Origin: Isoetes taiwanensis
Lineage: Eukaryota; Streptophyta; Lycopodiopsida; Isoetales; Isoetaceae
Assembly: GCA_021234155.1 (NCBI GenBank)
Contig: JAJEKV010000095.1
Location: forward strand, 124,001 to 188,000
Length of the DNA stretch: 64,000 nt
Reading direction: 5' to 3'
The notes under the pieces were generated by a model. The model was not told the DNA's origin. It made no database searches and saw only the letters and a list, made by a program, of their open reading frames with translations. The position numbers and the translations under genes were made by a program. Shown piece after piece: positions 11,269 through 22,027 of the stretch; the stretch's first letter is position 1; every line of letters begins with the position of its first letter.

Positions 11269-13429
11269 CTACTTATGTAATCGAGTTTGCAATTTTTCAT
11301 TTTTGTTTTTGTTCCACTCGAATTTTTCTGCGCCGCAATCTATATCTGTATTTTGTTGCCACGTTTTTCTTCAGGACCTCGGATGCTGTAACCTGTCGCG
11401 ACATGCTATTTTTCCTATGTCGGTGAAGCCGTCCACCGCTACATCGCCAATTGGATCATTTCACTACCTTGCCAGAGGCTTTCTTTGCTTCAATCGCCTG
11501 CCTGCCTCAGCTACAGTCTAATTCCAACGCCAAATTCTTCAGCTCATCTTTTACTCCATCCAATCCGGCCTATTCTCTTGCAGATTGGCAGCCTTTTCTC
11601 TTGCGAATCGGCGGTAGATTAGCTCTGTCCGCCATAGCCAAATCTAGCCATAGTGGTGCATCGATTCATTTGCTTCTTCCTCTGCATTCTCGCAGCATAT
11701 TGCTCTGCATTCTCTGCGGCAAAGCTGTTGTTCCTTCTTTCAGCGATAAATCGAGGTGAGCCCATTTATCCTAAGCTTTCATCTTGACAAAGGAAAACAG
11801 CCTTCATTGAGCCAAAACCCACCATGAAGACTACGCCATTCCTCAAAGCTTGATCTTTATTTACCTTTTCGGTTGTAGCGATTCGATTTGAGCGGGTTTG
11901 CTTAAAAATGCGGCTACACATGTCTAGTTCAAAGATCTCACGGCATTCTGAGATTCAAGCAAATTTGCTCAAATTTCTGCCCTAAATGCACATCGGGACA
12001 AAAGTGTGGAAGCGAACAGCAACTGTTGGTTTGTTCGAAGGGGTGGATGCAATAAACTAAATCTTGGCCTCTGCCAAGCTCCTCGTTTTTCTTTCACGTG
12101 TTAGAAGGTCGGAGGCTAACTACAACCCATAATATGCAATGCATTTGAGCCAAGTTGAAGAAGCTAAGACATTAAAGTATTCACACATGTGTGAACAATT
12201 TTCACTTCATAAATTACGAAGATTTACGGGAGTTATGTAACAATTTTGTGCAACTCGACGGCCATGTGTGACTGGTTTGCTTGCTTATAATTACGCATTT
12301 TACGGTATGCCTAGCATGCATACCGGTATGAAAAGTGTTAGCCGCAAGAATCAAATCGTTATTCGGGACTTTGGGCGATGTATCCAAGGAGCTTAACCAA
12401 TGCATTCTCAATCAAAGGGAAGGGAACCCATCTTTTGCGAGTTCCATTTTGCGGGGTAAAATCTTTGGAAAAACATAAAATGGGAAATAAAGAGGATGAT
12501 TGAGTAATCAAGGGCTCTTGAGGTTAATGCATAAGGCATTGCAAAACACGATAGAACCCCAAGGTAGGGGCAATGACAATGACGATCCAAAACGATAAGC
12601 TAAAAATAAGGATTAAAAAATAAATTGACAAAAATAGCAGCCCGATGGCTTTGGGATGTCTAGTTTGATTGAAAATATTCAGCGAGATCAAAATGAAGAA
12701 GAGTTGTTTCAGAGAGGAGCACTAGGTTGAAGTGAGAAGCTTAAGTTATTTGGACACTTTTGACACTACAAGAGTTGCGGGTTTTCAAAAGAATCGGGGG
12801 CTTCGAGGCGAAGTGATTCAAGAAATTGGCCGATGGGTTGGTTTCATTTCGAAATAGTAGAATCGACTTCGCAATTTGAAAATAGAGATGCACTAGTTGG
12901 AAGTAAGAGCCTTGGTATTCATGTAATAAGTAATGATCCAACTTCCAATAGAAAGCCATGGGGTAAGGAGATATAAAAAATCAAAACATAGATATAAAAT
13001 GGGAAAAAAAAGTAGAATATGCTGCTTTTCTGGATAGGTGATAAAGCTTCGGTGATTACGCACAATAATAAAACGTAAAAATAAAGTATTAAAAATGACA
13101 TAACAAATTCTATTATGCTTGCATGGTCAAATTTGCTAAATTGTCTTTAAGATAAAATTTCTGAACATCATCAAAACGCTCTTATAAATGGGAGGAGGCC
13201 ATATATCGAGCAAACCCATGATCTTATTCAAGAATTGGTTTTTCAATTCTACACATGGAACATCCAGGAACTACTGCACTTCTGATTCATCTTCAAGAAT
13301 ACACTCATGACTTTTGCTGTAGGGTTGGATTATCTACTCAACTATGATTTTGTTGAAAAAAAAGAGAAATGTTCGCAGCAGCCAACTATGATCTTGTTGG
13401 AAAAAAAGCCGCCGCGATAAATTTCTTGT
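11269..13429. mobile_element. 2.16-kb insertion splitting the upstream terminal repeat
   Basis: The downstream copy reads acaatattataatcc continuously. The upstream copy has acaatat, then 2.16 kb, then tattataatcc, so TAT flanks both sides as a possible 3-bp duplication. The insert begins CACTACTTATG but its other end (aaatttcttg) is not an inverted match, so a CACTA assignment is not supported. The 11303-11759 part is GC-richer and codes openly on the plus strand (11451-11759, ending SFSDKSR before GTGAGC, a donor-like site). It may be a captured first exon of an unrecognised gene. The remaining 1.6 kb shows no feature. Confidence 0.5.
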
Positions 13430-14341
13430 ATTATAATCCATTCATCCTTATGGACAGATCTATTAAATTTCTGTCAAACCTTAGTGGTGCGCTCTCTGAT
13501 CTCTTGTTTATCCTTGATGGCTCCAGCATGGCTAGAATCTTGCATTTGCTGATGACTCCCAGAAGCTCCATGTTTATTACTTGTGGAGCAATCCACTATA
13601 GTATCCTTAAAATCCGAAATCTTCTCAGCTTGCTCAGGATCTCTACTCAAACTTGCAATCCCCATTTTATTGTTGGGACCATCTTCTGCATTAATTTCGG
13701 CATTGCATGCCTTGACCCCCTTGTTAATCACAGAGGTATGAAACTGAAAAATCTTCTTTACATTCCCTCCATCCTTGCTCTTTTCTTCTGCTAATCTCTT
13801 GTGTGTGGCAAGGTTAATATCCCCCTTCTTCCTTCCCATTTTCGGAGCAGGGTTTCAGTCCCTGCCCGAAGAAATTTACAACATCTAATGCATCCAACAT
13901 AAACATTTCCTGTTATATAAGACATCCAGCCTAAGACATGTCCTTAACACCGAGTGTTCTTCCTAACTGTCACATACCTTTTCCTTTCTCATGGGATCGT
14001 CGTAAGCCAATGCCGGATTTCGTCATTTACAGTTGTCTCATGATGCCATGCTGTATTTCCTTGTTGTTTCTTGCCCTAAAAAAACCTTAGTCATTTAGTC
14101 AATAATTGATAATTTCAATTTAGATGTTACATAGGACATTATTCCATTTCTTTGTGTAGATTTGCTCATATTGCCATAGATGCATCCATTGCATTTACTT
14201 CCCAAGGTATCCCTATGGCAGGAGATATTCTTGTGTCAAAATGATCCATACAGTATATCATATCATATTATTCCTGTTATTGTTTCTACCTTCTATACTC
14301 TTCATAGATTCTTATATAATGGTGCTCCTTTTATGCTCCAA
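13430..14341 (-). repeat. Upstream terminal repeat, proximal half
   Basis: Nearly identical to 5174-6075. It ends at gctcca, immediately followed by a 12-base A-run on the plus strand. The downstream copy instead continues into the 3' flank of the reverse transcriptase, so the upstream copy is truncated here. Confidence 0.85.
13474..13839 (-). CDS. Small lysine-rich ORF inside the upstream terminal repeat
   Basis: A 121-codon frame begins MGRKKGDINLATHKRLAEE and ends in RERTTKV. It is hydrophilic, with basic start, acidic middle and Ser/His/Gln-rich end, and matches no family I know. It sits in the terminal direct repeat in the same orientation as the 391-codon ORF and the reverse transcriptase. 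It could therefore be the first exon or a leader ORF of the element, as in Penelope-like elements whose pseudo-LTR contains the beginning of the ORF. The copy at 5566-5244 is frameshifted. Confidence 0.5.
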   Translation of the reverse strand: MGRKKGDINLATHKRLAEEKSKDGGNVKKIFQFHTSVINKGVKACNAEINAEDGPNNKMGIASLSRDPEQAEKISDFKDTIVDCSTSNKHGASGSHQQMQDSSHAGAIKDKQEIRERTTKV

Positions 14342-14559
14342 AAAAAAAAAAGGAGTTGTTTCCAAGTGTTGTTTTTGTAAGAAAATTAAAATAAAACATC
14401 CGTGGACTTTTTTTAAGTTTACAAAAACAACATGTTTGGTTCCACGTGGACATCTTTTTAAGCAATCAAATTTTTTTTTTTTTTGAAGAACTGTGTCAGC
14501 AATATATTAAAAGAATGGTAATGTTACAAAGCAAGTGAGGAGGAAGGAGAACGCCCCAA

Positions 14560-17500
14560 AGAGGCAGTGATACCTCGACACTCCACAACAAGCTGCAACT
14601 CTCTTCTTTGTACAACCTGGCCATCACCATCTACCACACCCAAGAAGTCCCGCCAAATGGAAAACTTCCGCTCTACTAATCCGGGGAACACCAAAAGCTT
14701 TGAAATAGTTTGTACCTCGAAGTCGAGGAATCGAGAGAAATTTGCCAGGTTGCTTGAATCCCTGAAAGATCCCAACCGCCGCCGCTTCCAAATCAACCAC
14801 ACCAACCAAGCCCGCTTACGGATGCAAGGCTTGCTGCCGTCTGGCGGCCAAAGCACGAGGATATACATGAAGCGGCAATTGTTGGCTATTCAATCTCACA
14901 CGAAAGCGAGCCACGACCCAATCCCGGGCAACACCGCAAGTGAGGGCATAAAACCGGACAATGCTCCGCAGTCTCACGATGAAGGCCACAACAAGGGCAA
15001 AGAGGGCTCACACCGCCTAAAGCCCGACTCACAAGGACATTCACCACGTCATACGGTGCACCACCTGCCGAAGCACGAACCTTTGGTGGGGAAGTGAGCT
15101 CCATGTCCACGTCCAAACCCGGCGCCATCGAGAACCCGGGAAGCTGCGAGACCACTTGCACGAAGGGGGCGAGTGTCATGAATAGCCAACACCGGTAACA
15201 AGACCGCACAAAACAAGAAGATACAACATCACGGATGAACCTTCCAAACACCGCACCACCACATCACCCACGAGGGACTATAGGTATGTGTAGCGGAATA
15301 CTCCCAGCCACTTGTTCCCGGATAGCCCGGTCCTTCATCCTTCGGTAGCGAGCTCGAAAAGAACTCCCTGAAGCTGGTGACCATCCCAATACCAATCCTC
15401 CAAGGTGAGCCGCCCATTTCGCCTCCAAGCGAACTTCGCGTCCAGAGCATGCGATGGCGACCCAAGGGGCAAATGCGCAGGGGGTAGAGGAACCCACAAG
15501 AAAGGAGAAGAGTGGTGATAAAAGCGAGGCATAATCGGATTTTGGGCGAGCTGCGCCGCGTGATCCCAAGCCCATAACACCCCGTGAGAAAAGGGGATGC
15601 ATGTGGGAAAGGTAGGAGACCATACAGCGATGCCGGGGCAACTCTACATGCACATACGACTTTCCAAATGCCACACAATGGCGAAGAGATTGCCACAATA
15701 GTGCCGCACCAGAGAAGATGCTCCATCTCACGAATGCTCCAAATAAACTTAGAGACCAACACCTTACTATGCGATTGCCAAATCCGGAATGGCCAAGCCC
15801 CCATCCTCCGGCCGGAACACTTCCACCAAGCCACTTTAACAACAACCCCTTCATCATCCCGCCCCCACACAAAATTTGAACAATCTTATCCAAAGCACGT
15901 ATCTTACCCTCGGGAGCTAACATCGCAGAATCTTTGTATACACATGAGTGCTACAAAGTCTTGACTTGGCAATAGTGATCCTACACCGCCATGGACAACT
16001 TGCTACCCTTCCACCAATTGAGGTGTTTTACGCAAGCCCCTGCAAAATCTCATCCCACACCCTCCCCATGGAAACATCCCTCCAAGGGAATACCCAACGA
16101 CTTTAGTACACACATTACACGGAAGCACCTTCCAAGGGAATGGGGGGAGTCAAGCTGGGCCCATAATGCGGAGCATTTGCCCCAATTCAGAAGAATGCGA
16201 GGCCAAGGAGAAAGTATCCAGCAAAACCACACATTCCCCAAATTCCTCTCTTACGCCACCAAGAAGAGAAAAGTGTCATCGGCCGGCCCGGTTAATGTCT
16301 GGTGACTACCATCCGCATCCAAGCCCATCCACCACCCCCTCCTCCCGCTGCGAGCCAAAAACAAGCGAGGCGGTGCCTCGCCACAATCGTAAACAAAAAT
16401 GGTGCCAAAGGGCACCCCGACGCTTACCCCTCGCCTAAGGAGAGAAAAGGCGGGAGGGTTCACCCCTCGCACACCCATGTAGCGTCGTGCTTGACCTATG
16501 CGGCTTCATGGATGTCTACGTAAAGCGTGGACCCGACCAAAAACGCTAACATCATGGCGGAACAAGAACTCCCTAACGGACACTATCATAAGCTTTGGCA
16601 AAGTCAAGCTTAAGATAGGCAATGCCTTGACCTGTTCTCCTGGCCCAATAAAGGCCCTCATAGGCTGCTGGCAACATTAGTCAAAATGTTCCTCCCGAGG
16701 GAACAAACCCATCGCGCACCTTACTAATGGAAGAAGTCAACACGGCTTCAACTTCGGCCGGCGGGCTTTCGCCAATAATCTTGTACCAATGAGGACAACA
16801 AGGATATAGGCCTCCAATCATTAATAGTAGAAGGTGCTTAACCTTAGGAATCAAAGGAAATGCATGCGGTATTCAAGATCCTATCCATGTGAGAAGATCG
16901 CAAAGCAACTCAAGATACACACGGTACCGCGGGACTCACCAACCCACTCCCAATAAGTGCAGAAAGAACTCCACGGGGATGCCATCCAGCCCAGGACATT
17001 TATCCTTGGCCATGCACATACATGCCTCGCTAAATCCTCTGGAGAGCTCCTCGCTCCAAGCTCTCGCGTTGGTGAGGCAAAATAGATGGCTTAACAGCAA
17101 AAAAACAAGCTCTGCATCTCCGCTCATAGGGAAGAGCATTTGCATAAAAAACCACGAGAAATGAGCATGCACATACCTCTGCAACTTCGGCGGGATCCTC
17201 CAAAGTCCGGCCATCGGGCAAAGCAAGGGGCGCCATAGATCTTTGATATCGCCACGCTTAGCTGCTCCCGAAGAACACCCGAACTTGTATCCCCTCCTTC
17301 AACCCAGGTGGGGCTGCCTTCACCGCAGCCTCATGCACTTTAACTTTTGCTCCAAAGCAACAATACTGTTGCAACACTTGCATTCTCCCTAATGCCATTA
17401 GAAGGCTGCACCCCGAATCTTCTCCAACTCGATAAAGACTATGCAACTCTCCCGCCCGCTCTGGCGCTGCAGCGCCTACCAAAGACCTTAGCAAAGCGCT

Positions 17501-18363
17501 TCACCCCGCCAACGGTCACCATACCAGACATACCCTTCAGAGATGAAAAGGTATCAAGCCACAACTCCTGGCGGGCGAAATCCGCATCGGCGAGGCCGGT
17601 GTTCAAACGAACACCGGTCCGAGAAGGCCGAGAGGCAACCTCTCACCTGACCGGACAAAACACGAGGGTAATGATCAGAAATGGAGGTAGGTGAGAATGT
17701 TACTCCGGCGCAAAGAGGGCACACCATCCAATGCGCATGGGGAAGCATAGCAACCGGTCATGCCTAGCATACGCCCCGCCCGCACTAATCGCCTATTACA
17801 ATAGGTGAAAGACAAGTTTGGGGACCTCAACCAAGGCCAAATCCTGCAACAAAGCGGACCCTTCGGTCCCTCTCAAATCCACGCACACAAGCTGGGTGCG
17901 TAAACGAGGCGATCTTCTACTCGCTCTACCATATTGAAATCCCTAACAACAACCAAGCAACACAGAACCCACCAAGGGCTCGCCAACTTATTCGGTTGTG
18001 GCCCACAAAGCACCGGTGAGAAGGCTGATTAGGGGCATAAACATTAACAATCCCCACTCTTGCCCTCCAACCACTTAATTATTGCCCACCGACCAAACAC
18101 ATGCTCGCTGCAGAGTATGTGACTGCACATCCATCTTCCAAGCAATAAGAGTACCCCACTAGTCCGCCCGAGGAAGAAGAAGCAATAAAGCCAAACGCCT
18201 ACCAACCATATTCATGAGCACGGACATATCACCCCTGGCGGACACTTATGCTCCCGAATGCAAATAATATCGGGGCCTTAGCGCGGTGCAAAGAAATACG
18301 GGCCCCTCTTACTACTAGAGGACCGCCCCCGCACATTCCAGCTGAGGATCGACCTATTCATCC
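14560..18363 (-). pseudogene. LINE ORF2: endonuclease, reverse transcriptase, zinc-knuckle C terminus, frameshifted
   Basis: Minus-strand translation starts MNRSILSWNVRGRSSS at about 18363, the beginning of a LINE apurinic-type endonuclease. The RT start motif MAKDKCPGLDGIPVEFF lies near 17010-16950 (consensus KAPGPDG..xEF). An ADDTFLF active-site motif lies near 16260-16285 in another frame. Downstream, about 15790-15700, comes the plant L1 phrase SKFIWSIREMEHLLW. No frame exceeds about 220 codons, so the polymerase is dead. It would have made the cDNA for target-primed reverse transcription. Confidence 0.8.
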
Positions 18364-18369
18364 CGGAGG

Positions 18370-20175
18370 AGAAGTGTCCAGCCCCACATGCCTACCCACG
18401 GGCCATCGGCCCACTCCACCAGAGTCGGCATCTAGAGGCAGGAGGATTAATCACGGCAATGTGACCCACAGCCGCTCTCGTGATATTCCACTTCCAACAC
18501 GTGTTGGAAGTCCCCGAACACCTCCACGAGTCATGGGCCACAACTTCGTGATATTCCACTTCCAACACGCGTGTTGGAAGTCCCCGTGCACCTCCATAGA
18601 GTCATGGGCCACACTAGTCTCTACCTCCAACCGGGTTGCTCCAGCCACCTCATGCTTTCGGCACATACCACTCTTGGGACATCCCAGCCGGGATCACCAG
18701 CCCCACCACAACCACGCCCTCGGATCTAGCCACAACCAAATCATCTCGAGCCCTCCCCCGAGCCACCCGTCCCCTAGCCCCGCCATCAAAAGGCGGCCCG
18801 GCCAGCTTTGCCGCCCGGCCTCGCCCCCACACCACCTCTCCCAACCACACCACCTCGTCCAACGCCACTCTTGCACCCACGGAGTCCTGCACTGTGACCT
18901 CGGGAACCGAGGAATCCGGGCCCCCCGCATCCACACCGCACCCCTACCACATCACAAGCACCAGCAGGACTAGCGGGATCATCAAGCGGTCAAATGGTAG
19001 CACAATAGATGGAAACATCCGCCGGATCTGAGCCATTCAAAGCTTCAATCGGAAAAGAAAATGCGGGGACCACTCGCCTTTGGAAGAGAAGTAGGCCGCG
19101 AGCAGCAAAGTGGCGAGCAACACGTATCTTGGGGACCGCACAATAGAATGAGCCAAATATACACCCGGGCCATTGGCCATAGAAACCAAGAAATCAAGCA
19201 CCATCAGGTCGGGAGGAAGATCCCGACTGGAACCAACACGGGATTTTAACATTTGTCAAAGAACGGTGGACATTCTTTGGAGTATAATGCGATACAACAC
19301 ATATGAATCACCCAACGTATCCACCCCCGACTAACCAATTGCCGCCACGAAGACTCGACCTCAAACATGATTAGGAAGAAATTATTTGGTAAGAATTTGA
19401 GATCGATACAGGCAAACCAATCCGCCCCGGATGTCCAAACAAGCCCAAGAGCTAAACCTCCTCGTGTCCAATATGTAACCCGTGAAATAGCCCAACACCG
19501 CAAATGAAACTAGATTCTCAATGGTTTGAACATGCACGGTATGATCAATATCTATCCATGGAGTCTCGAAGAGCTGCACTGCCAAGTCAGAGTGATGATC
19601 CTCCACAAACTTGAGCTTCTTGAACACAGGCGGTTCTACATCAGGAGCCTTTGGGCTTAATCAATCACGAAAACCCGTACCGAAAGGATCAAAGCAACTT
19701 GATGTCATTGCTCGCCGAGGCCATACCGAGGATTTGGGGCTGCCGCCTGCTGGCACCACGAGAGGTATCCAGAGGCACCCGGGAGACACATCAGACTACA
19801 TGCACCCTAGAAGAGGGCATCACCGACAAGTGATCCCTTCCCAAGCAGGCGGAGAGGGCATCACGAGATCCGTTTCCAAAGGGGGATGCTTGATGGAATC
19901 AAGGCAGGAGTCTCCAAAACACAATCTACTTGGGTCTCAGAATTATATTGAGAGGAAGAGCAATCCACATACCTCTCAACCGAAGGGGATTCCAAGAGCT
20001 CCCTCATCTCTGCCACCAATTGCATGCCACTTCCTACAGCCCGCGCCTCTTCATGCATGCTGAGACCCGCGCCCTTCCCCTTTACTGGAGGATTCTTTCT
20101 CCTCGCCATCTCCCTTGGCTTCAGCCCCAAGCCATGAGGCTCAATCGAGCCCCCATCAGCCTGTCTGGCAGGAGC
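18370..20175 (-). pseudogene. LINE ORF1 (nucleic-acid-binding protein), frameshifted
   Basis: The minus-strand frame opens at 20175 with MAPARQADGGSIEPHG, only a few bases from the 5' target duplication, so there is little 5' UTR or the 5' end is slightly truncated. The piece 19627-19382 (GYILDTRRFSSWACLDI) resembles the DUF4283 region of plant L1 ORF1, where a fold of about 150 residues precedes a zinc knuckle. The stretch 18934-18650 is Gly/Ala/Arg-rich on this strand. Several shifts separate the pieces. Confidence 0.6.
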
Positions 20176-20653
20176 CATGTCCTTAAGCAATCAAATTTTG
20201 ACACGTGGCACTCATGCTTTATACATGGATATCTTTTTAACTAATCAAACCTTGACACATGGCATCAATTCTTTAAAATAAAAAGCACAACTTCTACTTT
20301 TTTCTTTATGCCTAGTGATAATTTCAATCTGCAAAATATAGAGCACCGCAACATTTGAATACAAACACAAACAAAATGAATACAGCCTTTTAAGAAAGGC
20401 TTTAAGAATCAAACCCAAAAATGAAGACAAATATTATTAGATTGCAATCTAAATTTTAACATTACATTGAAACATTCAATGGGTAATAAGAGGACACAAG
20501 CCAACTATCACAAGTTTCTCCATTAATTGGTAAATCAATAAAACTCATAATTGATTAATGGTTAAAGGTTCAGAATAATTAAATTAACGGTGAAGGATCA
20601 AACCAGGAGATTAATATAATTTGAAAACATTGTTACTCATACAAGAATTTGTC

Positions 20654-20673
20654 GCGGCGGCCTTCGCCGCCGC
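20654..20673. other. Perfect GC hairpin, 8-bp stem and 4-base loop
   Basis: GCGGCGGC, loop CTTC, GCCGCCGC, followed at once by TAG. It is isolated in AT-rich DNA. It resembles a Helitron or terminator-type hairpin, but no typical CTRR end sits at the usual spacing. Confidence 0.5.
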
Positions 20674-20996
20674 TAGATGGTTACAAAAAAATGGTGCTAT
20701 TGAGTGAAAACAGTGCATAAAATTGTCATTTATATTCTATGCTATTGATTATTTATTTATTGCCTATGGCCAATGTGCAAAATGTGGTGTTTACATTTTG
20801 GTTTCCTTTTCAACATGGTTCTTGGTTGCTATCTGCTTCTTTGCTCCATGTTTGTTCAATCGATGTGGATTGAGGGGCAAAAGATTGTGGATGATTGGAA
20901 TAAATGGATTAATTAAGGCATAGAAATCGTAGCATCAAAAAGTTGAAAATCTTGGTGGAAAGGAGTATATGAATCATGCTAGCCTTAAGGGCAGGA

Positions 20997-21042
20997 CTCC
21001 TCCATTTGCACGCTGCAAACTCCTCCATTTGCACGCTGCAAA
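20997..21042. repeat. Tandem duplication of 23 bp
   Basis: The unit beginning ctcctccatttgcacgctgc is repeated exactly, head to tail. Confidence 0.9.
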
Positions 21043-21146
21043 CCACTGGAAGCATGGAATCTGTTTGATATTGCCATGGAATTTTATCATTATCCTATGC
21101 AAAAAGAAACGTTTGCAAACTAATGTCTTTCCAACTTAGAAAGCAT

Positions 21147-21297
21147 TATATATATTTTCTGCACCTGCAACCCCCAATAGCACCACTAGAGGGTTTATTT
21201 TTCATAACGACTTTTACTTGCTTTATATACATTTTTTGCAACTGCAACCCCTAGTAGCGCCACTAGAGGATTTATTTTTCGTAACGACTTTTGCTTA
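21147..21297. repeat. Tandem duplication of about 75 bp
   Basis: Both units run from an AT-rich start through ctgcaacccc, gccactagagg and gtttatttttc to taacgactttt, with roughly ten differences. Confidence 0.85.
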
Positions 21298-21908
21298 TTG
21301 GTGAATAAAGGTTTGAGAAAACTGCTTGTGCATATCTTTGTGGTCTTTAATGCCTTGTATGTCTATCTGATAAGGATAATGGGAATACATAACTAAATTG
21401 ATGAATGGTCAAATGTTAGGTGCTTTTAAAACCTTAGCTAATTCTTTAACATAAACGCACTTTTTTCGTGACATAGTAGACCACGTACTCTTTTAGTGAC
21501 ATAGTACACCTGCAGAATAAGACTGTATAGGATTACCTTTGAGGGTTCGTTTGCCTCAGGCCCTAGACTGCGGCCAAGCACAGAGATGCAAGGCCACATT
21601 CCTATTTCTGCAGGCCAAATCCTGGATACATGCATCTGTCATTTCTCTGTGAATGCACATAAATCCTTCAGTTTTCTTAAAATTTCCCTCCAACAAAAGG
21701 GAATCTTTTAGAAATAGAAAAGAAGTCGTCATTTTCAAAGGATATCTCTCTAAACCTAATTAAAAAGGAACATCTTGTTGAAGAATTGAAGCCCATTTAG
21801 CGGATCAAACGTACTCTTCACTTAATGTTGCATGAACATGCATACAAATGGAGTGGCAGCAACACGGGTAATCTGAACATGGATAAGCCTCAAAGAAATC
21901 TTCTCCAA

Positions 21909-21936
21909 CTAGAAATGGAGCCCAGCGTTGCTGGGC
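21909..21936 (-). mobile_element. Helitron 3' terminus (minus strand)
   Basis: On the minus strand the hairpin GCCCAGC-AAC-GCTGGGC (21936-21920) is followed after seven bases by CTAG at 21912-21909 and then T. A short hairpin, a short spacer, CTRR and insertion before T is the Helitron 3' end. Nearly the same hairpin occurs at 40354-40370. The element would extend toward higher coordinates; its 5' TC end was not located. Confidence 0.65.
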
Positions 21937-22027
21937 ATAGCTAGGAACAATAAATGATACATTGGAGCGATTGTTAAATGAACTCACATTTTTAAGATTG
22001 CACAATTAAGAGCATTCAACGCATTTC

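Larger units (their letters stand above)
4858..14341 (-). mobile_element. Decayed retroelement with YIDD reverse transcriptase and terminal direct repeats (Penelope-like candidate)
   Basis: In minus-strand order this unit has an upstream terminal copy (14341-13430 plus 11268-10952), a 391-codon N-terminal reading frame, a reverse transcriptase broken by frameshifts, and a downstream terminal copy (6075-4858). Both terminal copies point the same way and are nearly identical over about 1.2 kb. No gag, protease, RNase H, integrase or LINE endonuclease is visible. The reverse transcriptase has YIDD and a DKA motif upstream resembling the DKG motif of Penelope-like elements. Those elements often carry direct pseudo-LTRs that include the start of the ORF. 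An endonuclease-deficient Penelope-like class is my best reading, not proven. A 133-bp insert and a 2.16-kb insert lie inside. Confidence 0.6.
14475..20182 (-). mobile_element. Plant L1-type LINE, near full length, minus strand
   Basis: The 17-mer ttaagcaatcaaatttt flanks the element on the left (14458-14474) and right (20183-20199), a perfect target-site duplication. The minus-strand 3' end is a poly(A) (T-run at 14471-14484), preceded by a short 3' UTR. The element is 5.7 kb, GC-richer than its surroundings, and encodes ORF1 and ORF2 with many frameshifts. The plus-strand frames here are antisense shadows. A truncated copy of the same family lies at 30491-31763. Confidence 0.92.
20200..21908. 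other. Non-coding stretch with short direct repeats
   Basis: AT-rich. Near the LINE target the motif aatcaaa..ttgacac.tggca occurs twice (about 20190 and 20243). It also contains the GC hairpin and the two duplications annotated separately. No gene seen. Confidence 0.5.

Noticed and set aside
12764-12774. CACTACAAGAG, identical to the CACTA terminus at 3059
   Set aside because: No subterminal repeats or partner end nearby; eleven bases can match by chance.
11269-13429. CACTA transposon, because the insert begins CACTAC and TAT flanks both sides
   Set aside because: The right end does not end in TAGTG or any inverted match.
14567-20063. Plus-strand frames rich in Pro, His and Arg (for example 18248-18973)
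   Set aside because: Antisense shadows of the GC-rich minus-strand LINE.
20654-20677. Helitron 3' end at the GC hairpin followed by CTAG
   Set aside because: CTAG overlaps the stem with no spacer and the next base is A, unlike the four accepted termini.
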